Source: Candidatus Thioglobus sp. NP1
GTDB lineage: Bacteria > Pseudomonadota > Gammaproteobacteria > PS1 > Pseudothioglobaceae
NCBI RefSeq assembly: GCF_003326015.1
Contig: NZ_CP023860.1
Coordinates: 620,001 to 684,000, forward strand
DNA length: 64,000 nucleotides
Reading direction: 5' to 3'
Shown piece by piece: positions 1 to 8,726 of the stretch; the first letter of the stretch is position 1; each line of letters opens with the position of its first letter. Below the pieces are notes generated by a model that saw only the letters and a program-made list of their open reading frames with translations, did not search any database and was not told where the DNA came from. Made by a program: the position numbers and the translations under genes.

Positions 1-398
1 ATATTTCTGATAATTTGAATATTGTGGTTGTTTTAGGAGGTTCGTCGCCACATAATAAAATGATTATAAGTTATGCAAAGGAAAAAGAAAATATTAAGGT
101 TTTAATTGATGTCGAAAATATATCAGGGCTAATGTTTGATGCTGATTTAGCGATCGGTGCTGGAGGCTCTACATCCTGGGAGAGATGCTGTTTAGGTCTA
201 CCAACATTATTGTATGTTTTGGCAGAAAATCAAAGAAAAATAGCAGAAAACTTAGAGCGGTTGGATGCTGTTAAAATTGTTGATAACTTGAAAGTAAACT
301 TGCAAAATATTTTAAATAATTTACACTTTTGGCAGGCTATGTCAGAGAATGCACAAACTGTTTGTGATGGAATTGGAGTTAAGCGGATAAAAATATGA
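1..398 (+). CDS. pseG: PseG-like UDP-sugar hydrolase, 3' part (cut by window edge)
   Basis: C-terminal part of a nucleotide-sugar hydrolase of the PseG family, which removes UDP from 2,4-diacetamido-2,4,6-trideoxy-altropyranose in pseudaminic acid synthesis (cytoplasmic). The reading frame is open from base 3, so the gene starts outside the window; TTG at 15 is internal. The diagnostic stretch is DLAIGAGGSTSWERCCLG followed by LPTL, which forms the UDP-binding end of the GT-B-like fold in this family. The stop overlaps the next start by 4 bases (ATGA), and the next gene is the matching condensing enzyme, which supports the pathway call. The N-terminal catalytic half cannot be seen. Confidence 0.85.
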   Translation, partial: ISDNLNIVVVLGGSSPHNKMIISYAKEKENIKVLIDVENISGLMFDADLAIGAGGSTSWERCCLGLPTLLYVLAENQRKIAENLERLDAVKIVDNLKVNLQNILNNLHFWQAMSENAQTVCDGIGVKRIKI

Positions 399-1441
399 TT
401 GAAATAAACAATCAAGAATTAAAGAATTATGGAAAACCTTTTATTGTTGCAGAGGCAGGAATTAACCATAATGGAGAATTGACTAAAGCCATAGAAATGA
501 TAGAAGTGGCAAAGCGTTCAGGTGTTAATGCGGTGAAGTTTCAAACTTTTAGAGCGGAAGAGTTTTGTGGAGATAAGAATCAAATGTTTACTTATCAATC
601 ACAAGGTCAAAAAATAACAGAATCTATGTTTGAAATGTTCAAACGCTATGAATTTAATTATGATGAATGGTTACAAATCAAACAAAAATGTGATGATGAA
701 AATATTTTGTTTTTATCAACACCACAAAATCGTTCTGATTTAGATCTATTGTTAAAACTAGAATTGCCAGCTATTAAAGTAGGTTCGGATGACTTTACAA
801 ATTTACCATTGTTAGAAGACTATTCAACAACAAAATTGCCAATGATTGTTTCTTGTGGCATGTCTGATTTAGCAGAGGTTCGTCAAGCGCTAGATGCTAT
901 TGGCACATTTGAGGGGTATCCAACGATTTTATTGCTCTGTACTTCACAGTATCCAACGCCACCAGAAGATGTGAATTTATTAAAACTTAAGACTCTAGCA
1001 AATGCTTTTCCTGATTTAGTTTTAGGATTTTCTGATCATACAAAAGGCATTCTAGCTTCATCTTTAGCGGTTGGATTTGGCGCTGTTTTTTTTGAGAAGC
1101 ACTTCACGTTAGATAACAACTTAGCAGGACCAGACCATTGGTTTTCCGAGAACCCTGAAAGCCTAAAAGATTGGGTTGATTCAATTCATCAGTCTTATCA
1201 GATGATGGGCGATTCTATAGTCCGACCTACTTCAAAGGAATTAGAAATGCGAAAACTTGCAAGGCGCAGTATTGTAATTTTAAAAGACACCAAGAAAGGG
1301 GATAAACTTACTGAAGAGAATATTGGATTAAGAAGGGCAGGAAATGGATTGGCACCTGTTGTCATGAAAGACATTCTTGGTTCTTTTGCTTCACAAGATT
1401 TAGTTGAAGGAAATTTATTGGAATTAAAAAATGTTCAATAA
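395..1441 (+). CDS. pseI: Nonulosonate synthase, NeuB/PseI family
   Basis: Condenses phosphoenolpyruvate with an N-acetylated hexose to give a nonulosonic (sialic-like) acid. The 348 residues match the family's usual length. The N-terminal TIM barrel shows AEAGINHNG (about residues 19-27), VKFQTF and the metal-site region FEKHFTLD with GPDHWFS; the C-terminal 60 or so residues are an SAF (antifreeze-like) domain with RRSIV and the conserved LRR stretch. It follows PseG with a 4-base overlap, so pseudaminic rather than neuraminic or legionaminic acid is the likelier product, but sequence alone does not prove the substrate. The matching CMP-transferase is not adjacent on this side and may lie left of the window. 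Confidence 0.9.
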   Translation: MIEINNQELKNYGKPFIVAEAGINHNGELTKAIEMIEVAKRSGVNAVKFQTFRAEEFCGDKNQMFTYQSQGQKITESMFEMFKRYEFNYDEWLQIKQKCDDENILFLSTPQNRSDLDLLLKLELPAIKVGSDDFTNLPLLEDYSTTKLPMIVSCGMSDLAEVRQALDAIGTFEGYPTILLLCTSQYPTPPEDVNLLKLKTLANAFPDLVLGFSDHTKGILASSLAVGFGAVFFEKHFTLDNNLAGPDHWFSENPESLKDWVDSIHQSYQMMGDSIVRPTSKELEMRKLARRSIVILKDTKKGDKLTEENIGLRRAGNGLAPVVMKDILGSFASQDLVEGNLLELKNVQ

Positions 1442-1865
1442 AATAATTCAAAAAATATTCACTAAGTTTACTACCTTTAAAGCCAATCCTTATCACCCCC
1501 TAGTTTGGATAAATGGCAATCCCAAAATAGGCAAAAATGTTGTTATTGCTGGCTTCTCCGAAATAAATGCCAATCATGTCAATGTTACTATTGGCGATAA
1601 TTGCGATATTGCTTCATTTGTTTCTATCAATGCTGCAGATTCTCATAAGAAGTGTCTTGGCTTATCAGATGAAATAGAAAGAAAAGATATTACTATTGGC
1701 GACCATGTTTTTATAGGGTCACATTGTGTTGTAAAAGGTGGGGCAAATATTGGTAATTACTGTGTTATTGGTGCGGGAACAATTGTTGAGGGTGTCGACA
1801 TACCAGAATACTCCTTGGTTATTGGTAACCCGATGATTATTAAGAAAGGTTACTATAGAAAGTGA
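1431..1865 (+). CDS. Left-handed beta-helix (hexapeptide) acyltransferase
   Basis: 144-residue protein with repeated hexapeptide turns ([IV]-G-x-x-[CV]-x), for example IGDNCDIA, IGDHVFIGSHCVV and IGNYCVIGAGTIV, ending in the typical exit VIGNPMIIKKG. Such proteins are trimeric O- or N-acetyltransferases acting on sugars, usually from acetyl-CoA. The gene overlaps the synthase by 11 bases and the aminotransferase by 4. An acyltransferase next to a DegT aminotransferase suggests N-acylation of an amino sugar, as in FdtC/PerB-type pairs, though O-acetylation of the nonulosonate is equally possible. Confidence 0.8.
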   Translation: MFNKIIQKIFTKFTTFKANPYHPLVWINGNPKIGKNVVIAGFSEINANHVNVTIGDNCDIASFVSINAADSHKKCLGLSDEIERKDITIGDHVFIGSHCVVKGGANIGNYCVIGAGTIVEGVDIPEYSLVIGNPMIIKKGYYRK

Positions 1866-2872
1866 TAGCGCATAACAAACCTACCTTAGGAAGACAAGAG
1901 CAACAAGCAGTTTTCAAAGTGCTTGATTCTGGCTATATCACCCAAGGTATAGAAGTTGAAAGGTTTGAAAATGAGTTCTGTGATTTTTTAGGCTTACCAC
2001 AGCGACATGCAGTTGCTTTATCTAGTGGGACATCAGCATTATTTATGGCACTATGGTCTTTAAAAGCCAAAAAAAAATCTATTGCAATGCCTGTTTATGT
2101 TTGCTCATCATTACGTAATGCTGTGGCTATGGTGCAAGCAAAAGAAGTTCTAATAGATAATGCAACGGATAGTCCTAATATCAATTTAAATCAACTACAA
2201 AAGAGTAATGCGGATATTGCCATTGTCCCGCACATGTTTGGTTTACCTAATGAAATTCAAAATATTAAAGATATTGATATTATTGAAGATTGTGCCCAAT
2301 CATTAGGAGCTTCGATTGACAATAAAAAAACAGGATTAATCGGTAAAGCTGGTATATTTTCTTTTTATGCGACAAAGCTAATGACATCTGGTGGACAGGG
2401 TGGCATGTTTGTTTCGAAAGATAAGAATCTAGTTGATAAGGTCAGAGATTATCGTGAGTTTGATTGTAGAAGAGATCAAAAAGAAAGATTTAATTTTCAG
2501 ATGACAGATATTCAAGCATCTATTGGCAGAGTTCAGTTAAAAAAACTACCTAGTTTTTTAGAAAGAAGACAAGAAATATTTCAAATATATAAAGAGTCAG
2601 GCTTGGATTTAATAGCAAGCGAAAATAACGAATCTGTACATTATCGAGCTGTAATAAGAATTAATAAGCCGGCTGAAGTTAAAGATAAATTATTAAAACA
2701 AAGTATTAAAACAATAATACCTATTGAGGACTGGGAGTTATTAGGTGATGGCGATAATTATAAAAATTCCTATAATTTAACACAAACAACACTGTCACTT
2801 CCAATCTATCCTTCATTAACTAATAAAGATGCATTGACTATTGTCAATCAATTAGATAAAGCCATACAATGA
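1862..2872 (+). CDS. DegT/DnrJ/EryC1/StrS-family sugar aminotransferase
   Basis: PLP-dependent transaminase that converts a keto sugar nucleotide to an amino sugar. The 336 residues are slightly short for the family (about 360-390). The fold starts with the usual SSGTSALFMAL phosphate-binding turn, then IIEDCAQSLGA, and the PLP lysine is predicted at K172 in FYATKLMTSGGQGG. It starts with GTG inside an ATGA-like overlap (GTGA at 1862-1865) and overlaps the WbqC gene by 4 bases. The keto substrate is unknown; no 4,6-dehydratase is adjacent in this window. Confidence 0.85.
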   Translation: MIAHNKPTLGRQEQQAVFKVLDSGYITQGIEVERFENEFCDFLGLPQRHAVALSSGTSALFMALWSLKAKKKSIAMPVYVCSSLRNAVAMVQAKEVLIDNATDSPNINLNQLQKSNADIAIVPHMFGLPNEIQNIKDIDIIEDCAQSLGASIDNKKTGLIGKAGIFSFYATKLMTSGGQGGMFVSKDKNLVDKVRDYREFDCRRDQKERFNFQMTDIQASIGRVQLKKLPSFLERRQEIFQIYKESGLDLIASENNESVHYRAVIRINKPAEVKDKLLKQSIKTIIPIEDWELLGDGDNYKNSYNLTQTTLSLPIYPSLTNKDALTIVNQLDKAIQ

Positions 2873-3603
2873 TTTTAACTGCCCATCAACCAACCTATCT
2901 ACCTTGGCTAGGGACATTTCATAAAATCCTATTGGCAGATATGTTTTGTTTTTTTGATATTTCACAGTATCAAAAAAAAGAGTGGGATAACAGAAATAAA
3001 ATTTATACCCACAATGGTGAACTGATGCTTAGTGTACCTACCAAATCACAAAAGCATTTTGAAAAAACTATTGGTGAGATTGAGGTTAATAATGAAACCA
3101 ATTGGGCAGAAAAACAATATAAGTCAATATTTTTAAATTATAAAAATCATCCATTTTTTGAAAATCATCAGCCTTTTTTAGAGGATATGTATCTAAATCA
3201 TCGGTGGAATAAGTTAGTAGATTTAAATGTTTATTTTTTCAAATATGTTTTGAAGTTATTAGATCAAAATATTCCAATCGTAATAGCAAGTAATTATGAC
3301 TTTCAAGGACAAAAAAGCGATTTGGTTTTAGATATGTGTCAAAAATTAGGTGCCTCTACTTATATATTTGGCGGAGAGGGTAAGAATTATGCAGATAAAG
3401 CATCTTTTAAAGATGCAAATATTGATTTAATCTTTCAAGAGTATAATCACCCACTTTACATGCAATATAGAAATAAAAAGAAATTTGTTTCCCATTTATC
3501 AATATTGGACTTGATAATGAATTATGATAAAAAAGATGTTAAGAGCGTCATAATGGAAAAAAATTTAACAATTAAGGATATAAAAAATGTTTACAAAATC
3601 TAA
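2869..3603 (+). CDS. WbqC-like family protein
   Basis: 244 residues beginning with the family signature HQPTYLPWLG (residues 6-15) and containing YKSIFLNYKNHPFF and the C-terminal SHLSILDLIMNY. WbqC-like proteins are common in O-antigen and capsule clusters next to aminotransferases; their reaction is poorly defined, and a role in N-acylating amino sugars has been proposed for some members. It is cytoplasmic by sequence (no signal peptide or membrane segment). It sits after a DegT aminotransferase with a 4-base overlap and runs 17 bases into the next gene, so it probably acts on the same amino sugar. Confidence 0.85.
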   Translation: MILTAHQPTYLPWLGTFHKILLADMFCFFDISQYQKKEWDNRNKIYTHNGELMLSVPTKSQKHFEKTIGEIEVNNETNWAEKQYKSIFLNYKNHPFFENHQPFLEDMYLNHRWNKLVDLNVYFFKYVLKLLDQNIPIVIASNYDFQGQKSDLVLDMCQKLGASTYIFGGEGKNYADKASFKDANIDLIFQEYNHPLYMQYRNKKKFVSHLSILDLIMNYDKKDVKSVIMEKNLTIKDIKNVYKI

Positions 3604-4267
3604 GTGTTCTACTGATAAAAAATTAGCAAATTTTACAAAGTATGTTAAAAGACAAACTTTGGCTAGGTTTATGGTTCAGCATGAGTTATTCAAAAGACAG
3701 TTAAATATTAAGGGCAGTATTATAGAATGCGGGGTTCATAACGGTGGTGGCGTAATGGCTTGGGCTAAAATTTCTAGCATATTAGAGCCTTATAACTATC
3801 ATAGAAATATTATAGGTTTTGACACCTTCGAAGGCTTCCCATCTATTGCAGAAATTGATAAAGAAAATGCTAAAGTAAAAACTGGGATGTTTGCTGAAGA
3901 TTACGATGTTTATTCAGAATTAACAGAATGTATTGGAGAGTATAACGAAAATAGGTTTATTAATAATATAGATAAAATTGAATTAGTTAAAGGTGATGCA
4001 AATATTACTATTCCTATATATATAGAAAATAATAAGCACCTTTTAGTTTCTCTTTTATATCTTGATTTTGATATTTATGAGCCAACTAAAACAGCACTTA
4101 ATCATTTTGTGCCAAGGATGGGTAAGGGCTCTATTATCGCTTTTGATGAAATTAATAATAAAGATTGGCCGGGTGAAACAATGGCAATGCTAGAAAGTTT
4201 AAATATGAATGATTACAAGATTGAATCTTTTCCGTTTGAGCCTAATATATCCTTTATACAATTATAA
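3587..4267 (+). CDS. TylF/MycF-type O-methyltransferase
   Basis: 226-residue SAM- and metal-dependent sugar O-methyltransferase of the TylF/MacrocinOMT family. Visible signatures are IIECGVHNGGGVMAWA (SAM-binding start), GFDTFEGFP and LLYLDFDIYEPTKTAL, where the acidic residues match the family's metal site, followed by IIAFDEINN. The start overlaps the preceding gene by 17 bases. Target hydroxyl and sugar are unknown; it probably decorates a residue of the repeat unit or caps the non-reducing end. Confidence 0.85.
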   Translation: MFTKSKCSTDKKLANFTKYVKRQTLARFMVQHELFKRQLNIKGSIIECGVHNGGGVMAWAKISSILEPYNYHRNIIGFDTFEGFPSIAEIDKENAKVKTGMFAEDYDVYSELTECIGEYNENRFINNIDKIELVKGDANITIPIYIENNKHLLVSLLYLDFDIYEPTKTALNHFVPRMGKGSIIAFDEINNKDWPGETMAMLESLNMNDYKIESFPFEPNISFIQL

Positions 4268-4280
4268 ATTAAGGTTGTTA

Positions 4281-4955
4281 ATGAGCTTCTCGAATGAATG
4301 GAACGATCTTTATAATAAAGATCTTCAGCTGACATCTTGGCCCTGGTCTGACCTAGTTTCTTTGGTTTATCAACACTGTAATACTGTCATTAGTCAAGAT
4401 GGGGTAGTGTTTGAGTTGGGTTGTGGTAATGGCCCGAATATCCCCTTTATTGAATCCCTTAACATGTCTTATTATGGAGTAGATGGAAGTGAGTCAGTAA
4501 TTAAAAAACTTCATAAGAAGTTTCCAGCATTAAAGCAAAGAATTATGGTCGGAGATTTCACTAAAAAGGAATGTTTTCTAAAATTACCTAAAGTTGATAT
4601 AGTTATTGATAGGGCATCAGTTACTCATAATAATCAATTATCTATAATGAGTGTCTTAAAAAATAGTTATGATGCTTTGAAAACTGGTGGATATTTTGTT
4701 GGTATTGACTGGTTTTCAACTAAGCATTCAGATTTTGTATTAGGTGAAGAGGGTAGTGACCCCCATACTCGCAGATATATAGAATGCGGACAATTTGAGA
4801 ATGTTGGTAATGTACATTTTTCTGATAAAAAACATCTCTGTGAACTATTTTCAAGTTTTGATATAATCTCTCTTGAGGAAAAAATAATTAATGCATATAA
4901 GCCAAAAAATAATTATCAGTTTTCATCATGGAACATAGTAGCAAAAAAGAAATAG
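4281..4955 (+). CDS. Class I SAM-dependent methyltransferase
   Basis: 224-residue Rossmann methyltransferase: the SAM motif VFELGCGNGPNIPF (about residues 42-55) is followed by YYGVDGSESVI, then DIVIDRASVTHN and LKTGGYFVGIDWF. An upstream ATG at 4209 would add 24 residues inside the preceding gene; ATG 4281 is preferred because AAGG at 4271-4274 gives a ribosome site about 6 bases away and the protein then begins with the usual NEWNDLY helix. It overlaps the deacetylase gene by 28 bases. The substrate is unknown. Confidence 0.8.
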   Translation: MSFSNEWNDLYNKDLQLTSWPWSDLVSLVYQHCNTVISQDGVVFELGCGNGPNIPFIESLNMSYYGVDGSESVIKKLHKKFPALKQRIMVGDFTKKECFLKLPKVDIVIDRASVTHNNQLSIMSVLKNSYDALKTGGYFVGIDWFSTKHSDFVLGEEGSDPHTRRYIECGQFENVGNVHFSDKKHLCELFSSFDIISLEEKIINAYKPKNNYQFSSWNIVAKKK

Positions 4956-5641
4956 GCAAGACTATTCTTGTTATAGCGGCTCACCCTGATGATGAGGTGT
5001 TGGGTTGTGGGGGATCTATAGCAAAGTGGACTGCAGCAGGCCATTTAGTTCATGTACTTATTTTGGCTGAAGGTGCAACTTCACGAAGCTCAATTAGAGA
5101 TAGAAAAGTTAAGGGTGAGGAGTTGTCAATATTACAAAAGTCTGCAAATAGTTCGGGAAAAATTCTTGGCGTGTCCTCTGTAAAACTATTAGATTTTCCT
5201 GATAATCGTATGGATTCATTAGATCGACTTGACATAATTAAGGCGGTTGAAAAAGAAATAGAGCGGTTAAAGCCTCATACAGTGGTCACCCATCATTGTG
5301 GAGATGTAAATATTGATCATAGGATAACTCAAGAGGCGGTTGTGACAGCTTGTCGGCCTCAACCAGGGCATTCTGTTCGACTTATATTGGCTTTTGAAAT
5401 AATGTCAAGCACAGAATGGCAGCCACCTGGGTCAAATTTTGTATTTCAACCTAATTGGTTTGAAGATGTAGTAAAGACTATGCACCTTAAAATTGAAGCA
5501 TTAGATTGCTACAAATCAGAAATGCGTGCGTGGCCACACCCTCGATCTGTAAAAAGTATAAAAAATTTAGCACAATACAGAGGCAGCATGATTGGCTGTG
5601 AGTTTGCTGAAGGTTTTATGTTATTAAGAATAATACAATAA
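4928..5641 (+). CDS. PIG-L/LmbE family N-deacetylase
   Basis: 237 residues with the zinc motif AAHPDDEVLGCGG (HPDDE, about residues 18-30) and the third ligand region THHCGDVNIDHR, the hallmark of PIG-L/LmbE enzymes that deacetylate N-acetyl-amino sugars. The C-terminal YKSEMRAWPHPRS motif is typical of this subfamily in polysaccharide loci. It overlaps the methyltransferase by 28 bases. Placed after aminotransferase, acyltransferase and WbqC genes, it suggests that an N-acetyl group is removed so another acyl group can be added; that step is inference. Confidence 0.88.
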   Translation: MEHSSKKEIGKTILVIAAHPDDEVLGCGGSIAKWTAAGHLVHVLILAEGATSRSSIRDRKVKGEELSILQKSANSSGKILGVSSVKLLDFPDNRMDSLDRLDIIKAVEKEIERLKPHTVVTHHCGDVNIDHRITQEAVVTACRPQPGHSVRLILAFEIMSSTEWQPPGSNFVFQPNWFEDVVKTMHLKIEALDCYKSEMRAWPHPRSVKSIKNLAQYRGSMIGCEFAEGFMLLRIIQ

Positions 5642-5661
5642 TCTTACAAACCAACTAAATA

Positions 5662-7566
5662 ATGACCAATATTCTAGTAGTTGAACGATTAACTATTTTT
5701 AATCTTTTTATAGTTATATTTTATAAAATTTTTAAATTTGAAGTTTATATCTTTAAATCTTCAAAAAAACTAGCTAATGGGCGCTTATCAAAATTTTTAT
5801 CATTTCAAGTTTGTAACTTCGAAGATTGTTTTGATATAAACTTTAATTATTATGGGGGAAAAAATGGTGATGCCATAGATGAGGTTACTAGGAATTTTAT
5901 AAATAGTGACATATCAAATAGTTTTCTACCATTTTTTACTAATATAAAAGATTTTCAAAAAAAACATAAATTGCTTGTGAAGGAATATGTTTTAGGCAGG
6001 TGTACAAATTTAAATGATATTTATATCTGGATCGAGGGTTATTTTATAAATCATAAAGAAAATAGCCTTAATATTTATATCCTAGGTGATATATGTAAAG
6101 TTGGAGCTCAATTTTTAAAAATTCGATCTAATTCTATAAAAGTTTCTCCTGTTTTGTCAACTAATTTAATTATAGTTTTCAAGCTCTCACAAAGGTTATT
6201 TAGTTCACTATACCAGAAGATATTAACCATTATTTATGGAGCTATCCCTTCTAAATCTAAAAAACACGATACTAGCCAACTATCCTTTATAAGCAATAAT
6301 GTCGATACTTTAATTTATAAGGTTTTATATTTTCCACATCAAAGTATTTTTTATGGAGATTTATTTGTAAAGGATAATTTCTATAGTGAAGAGATAGATT
6401 CATCATTTCACCCATCAAATATTCTACACATTGAATTAGAAAATATAAATATTACTAAGGATCAGCTCAAATACTATAAAGATAAAGATATTTCAACCAT
6501 GATTCTTCCTAAGCTAGAAGCGAGAAAATTATATAAATATTTGATTTATATATTGAGTGAAATTGGATTAAAGAAAATGCTGCTTTTTTTAAGAAAAGAT
6601 TTTATTCTATTTTGTGTTTTTCTACTTAACGCAATAAAGTTCTTATCTACAAAAGATTTAATTAAGAAAAATTTCAACGCTAAAATAGTATTAGTTGGCT
6701 ATGATATACTTTTTCCAAAAATACTTTCTTTGGCATTTGAGTCCTTAAAAATTAGAACAATTTCAACACAAGAAAGATTAATGCCAACATTTTTCTCTCA
6801 TTTTTCTTTCTCAATAGATACTTACTTATGCAATAGTCAATTAGTTTTTGATACAATAAAAACTTCAAATGATAAGTTTGTAAATAATCTTATTCCCTGT
6901 GGTCAAATCAGATCAGATACTTTAATAAACTATAAAAAAAATATTACCAATAAAAATGAAAGATTTACTATTGTTGCATTTGATTATGAATCGAATTCTG
7001 ATTTTGATGCTAACAGGCTGAGGGTTTGTGGTAACTGGAGTCAAAATATCATTTTTTATAAGGACCTCTGCAGTCTAGCAGAGGAATTTCCTCAGGTTGA
7101 CATTATAATTAGAGGTAAAAATGTAAATTGGATTTCAATCCCTTTTTTTAAAGATGTTTTAAATATGATTAATGCTACTTCAAATGTATGGATTGATGAG
7201 GACTATTCTAAGCTAAATAGGCAGTATAAGCTTGCGAGTAGATCTGATTTAGTAATAGCAAAATATACATCAATCGGGGACGAAGTAATGGCTCTAGGAA
7301 AAAGAGTTATTTATTATGATTATTTTCCAAACTCAACTCACTATTTTGCAAGTGAGTATTTTAAATATAATAACTATAATGTATATGCATACTCTTATAT
7401 TCAGTTGGAGCAAATGGTTCAAAGTATTTTAAATGGCTTTGAATTATTAACAGACGCAGAGGTATTAGAGTTGCAAATATTAATCAATAATGCCCCAGCA
7501 GATGGCAAGGCAAAGCATAGAGTGATGAAAGCTTTAGATACTATTTATGCTGAAACTTGTTTATGA
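5662..7566 (+). CDS. Large GT-B-like surface carbohydrate biosynthesis protein
   Basis: 634 residues, very AT-rich and lysine/isoleucine-rich. I do not recognise a named family with confidence. The C-terminal third looks like a GT-B glycosyltransferase or CDP-glycerol-transferase fold: FTIVAFDYESNSD (about 435), VDIIIRGKN, then SRSDLVIAKYTSIGDEVMALGKRV (quoted in part), the usual donor-site turn where a Ser/Gly pair and an acidic residue hold the nucleotide. There is a hydrophobic patch near residue 310 (LFCVFLLNAI) that may be membrane-associated. It stands alone between two operon-like blocks and resembles in architecture the protein at 15579-17456. Confidence 0.6.
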   Translation: MTNILVVERLTIFNLFIVIFYKIFKFEVYIFKSSKKLANGRLSKFLSFQVCNFEDCFDINFNYYGGKNGDAIDEVTRNFINSDISNSFLPFFTNIKDFQKKHKLLVKEYVLGRCTNLNDIYIWIEGYFINHKENSLNIYILGDICKVGAQFLKIRSNSIKVSPVLSTNLIIVFKLSQRLFSSLYQKILTIIYGAIPSKSKKHDTSQLSFISNNVDTLIYKVLYFPHQSIFYGDLFVKDNFYSEEIDSSFHPSNILHIELENINITKDQLKYYKDKDISTMILPKLEARKLYKYLIYILSEIGLKKMLLFLRKDFILFCVFLLNAIKFLSTKDLIKKNFNAKIVLVGYDILFPKILSLAFESLKIRTISTQERLMPTFFSHFSFSIDTYLCNSQLVFDTIKTSNDKFVNNLIPCGQIRSDTLINYKKNITNKNERFTIVAFDYESNSDFDANRLRVCGNWSQNIIFYKDLCSLAEEFPQVDIIIRGKNVNWISIPFFKDVLNMINATSNVWIDEDYSKLNRQYKLASRSDLVIAKYTSIGDEVMALGKRVIYYDYFPNSTHYFASEYFKYNNYNVYAYSYIQLEQMVQSILNGFELLTDAEVLELQILINNAPADGKAKHRVMKALDTIYAETCL

Positions 7567-7595
7567 ATAATAAATATAGAATATAAGGGTTATTC

Positions 7596-8726
7596 ATGAC
7601 TAGATCAATAACTATGTTCCGCAGAGAAATTTTAAATAGAAATTTAACACGCCCAAACTGGGTAAAGCAAGAACATAGATTTCTAGATAGGGTTTGGCTA
7701 GATAAGAATGAGTGTGGTGATCCTGAGATGAATCAGGTTGTTATGCAATCTTTGTCAAAAATTCCAGTGGAAGCTGTTTTTAGCTATCCAGACCTGGATG
7801 TTCTTTATGGAAAAGTAGCTAAATTTTCTAATGTGTTGCCAGAAAATGTTTTACTGACTGCTGGATCAGATGGAGCTATACGGGCTTGCTTTGAGTCTTG
7901 CATTCAGTCAGGTGATAGAATTATATTATCGCGACCTTCTTTTGCTATGTATGAAGTTTATTCAAAAGTTTATGGTGCTGAAGTCACTTGGTTAGATTAC
8001 GAGAAGTCTGAAAATGGGCCCGTACTCGAAGTTGATCGAGTTGTGAACACTATTAAGAAAATTAGACCTAAAATGGTTTGTTTGCCAAATCCAGATAGCC
8101 CTTCTGGTACAGTTTTTTCTTATTTAGACCTTAGAAAAATTGTTGATGCAGCTGCTGATATTGACTCATTAATGCTTATAGATGAGGCTTATCACCCGTT
8201 ATATAAAGAAACTTCTGTGCCGTGGATTCATGAGTGTAAAAATTTGGTAGTTGCCAGAAGCTTTAGCAAGGCTTGGGGTGCTGCGGGGCTAAGAGTCGGA
8301 TATTCATTAGCAAATAAGGAATTAACAGCTTTGCTCCATAAACAAAGACCGATGTATGAAATAGGTAATGTTTCTGCAAAAGCAATTGAGATTCTATTAG
8401 ATTATGAAAAAGACATGTTGCAATCCGTTAAGAGAGTTATTGCTGGTAAAAAATATTTCCAGAATGCCATAAAGGATTTAGGAATGCATTCATATGATAG
8501 CCATGGAAATTTTGTTCACGTAAGGTTTGGAAAGTATTCAGACGAAATTCATAAAATCTTAGAAGGTAAAGTTTATTACCGTAAAGATTTTACTAATCCC
8601 TGTTTAGAGGGATATAGTAGATTTTCGACAACTACTAAAGAGAGGTTTAAGCCAATAATAAAATGTATAACTGATGTGGTAATTGAGTATAAAAAAAAGG
8701 AGTCTTCTAATAATGAAAGCTTATAA
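7596..8726 (+). CDS. HisC-like class I/II aminotransferase
   Basis: 376-residue PLP aminotransferase of the histidinol-phosphate type. It opens with LDKNECGDP (the family's L-x-x-NE), has LTAGSDGAIRACFE, LPNPDSPSGTVF and the PLP lysine K225 in ARSFSKAWGAAGLRVG. AAGGG at 7585-7589 precedes the ATG. Histidine genes are absent here; instead it heads a block with a sugar-type cytidylyltransferase and oxidoreductases, so it probably aminates a phosphorylated or open-chain keto compound that becomes a surface residue. It overlaps the next gene's start by 14 bases. Confidence 0.8.
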   Translation: MTRSITMFRREILNRNLTRPNWVKQEHRFLDRVWLDKNECGDPEMNQVVMQSLSKIPVEAVFSYPDLDVLYGKVAKFSNVLPENVLLTAGSDGAIRACFESCIQSGDRIILSRPSFAMYEVYSKVYGAEVTWLDYEKSENGPVLEVDRVVNTIKKIRPKMVCLPNPDSPSGTVFSYLDLRKIVDAAADIDSLMLIDEAYHPLYKETSVPWIHECKNLVVARSFSKAWGAAGLRVGYSLANKELTALLHKQRPMYEIGNVSAKAIEILLDYEKDMLQSVKRVIAGKKYFQNAIKDLGMHSYDSHGNFVHVRFGKYSDEIHKILEGKVYYRKDFTNPCLEGYSRFSTTTKERFKPIIKCITDVVIEYKKKESSNNESL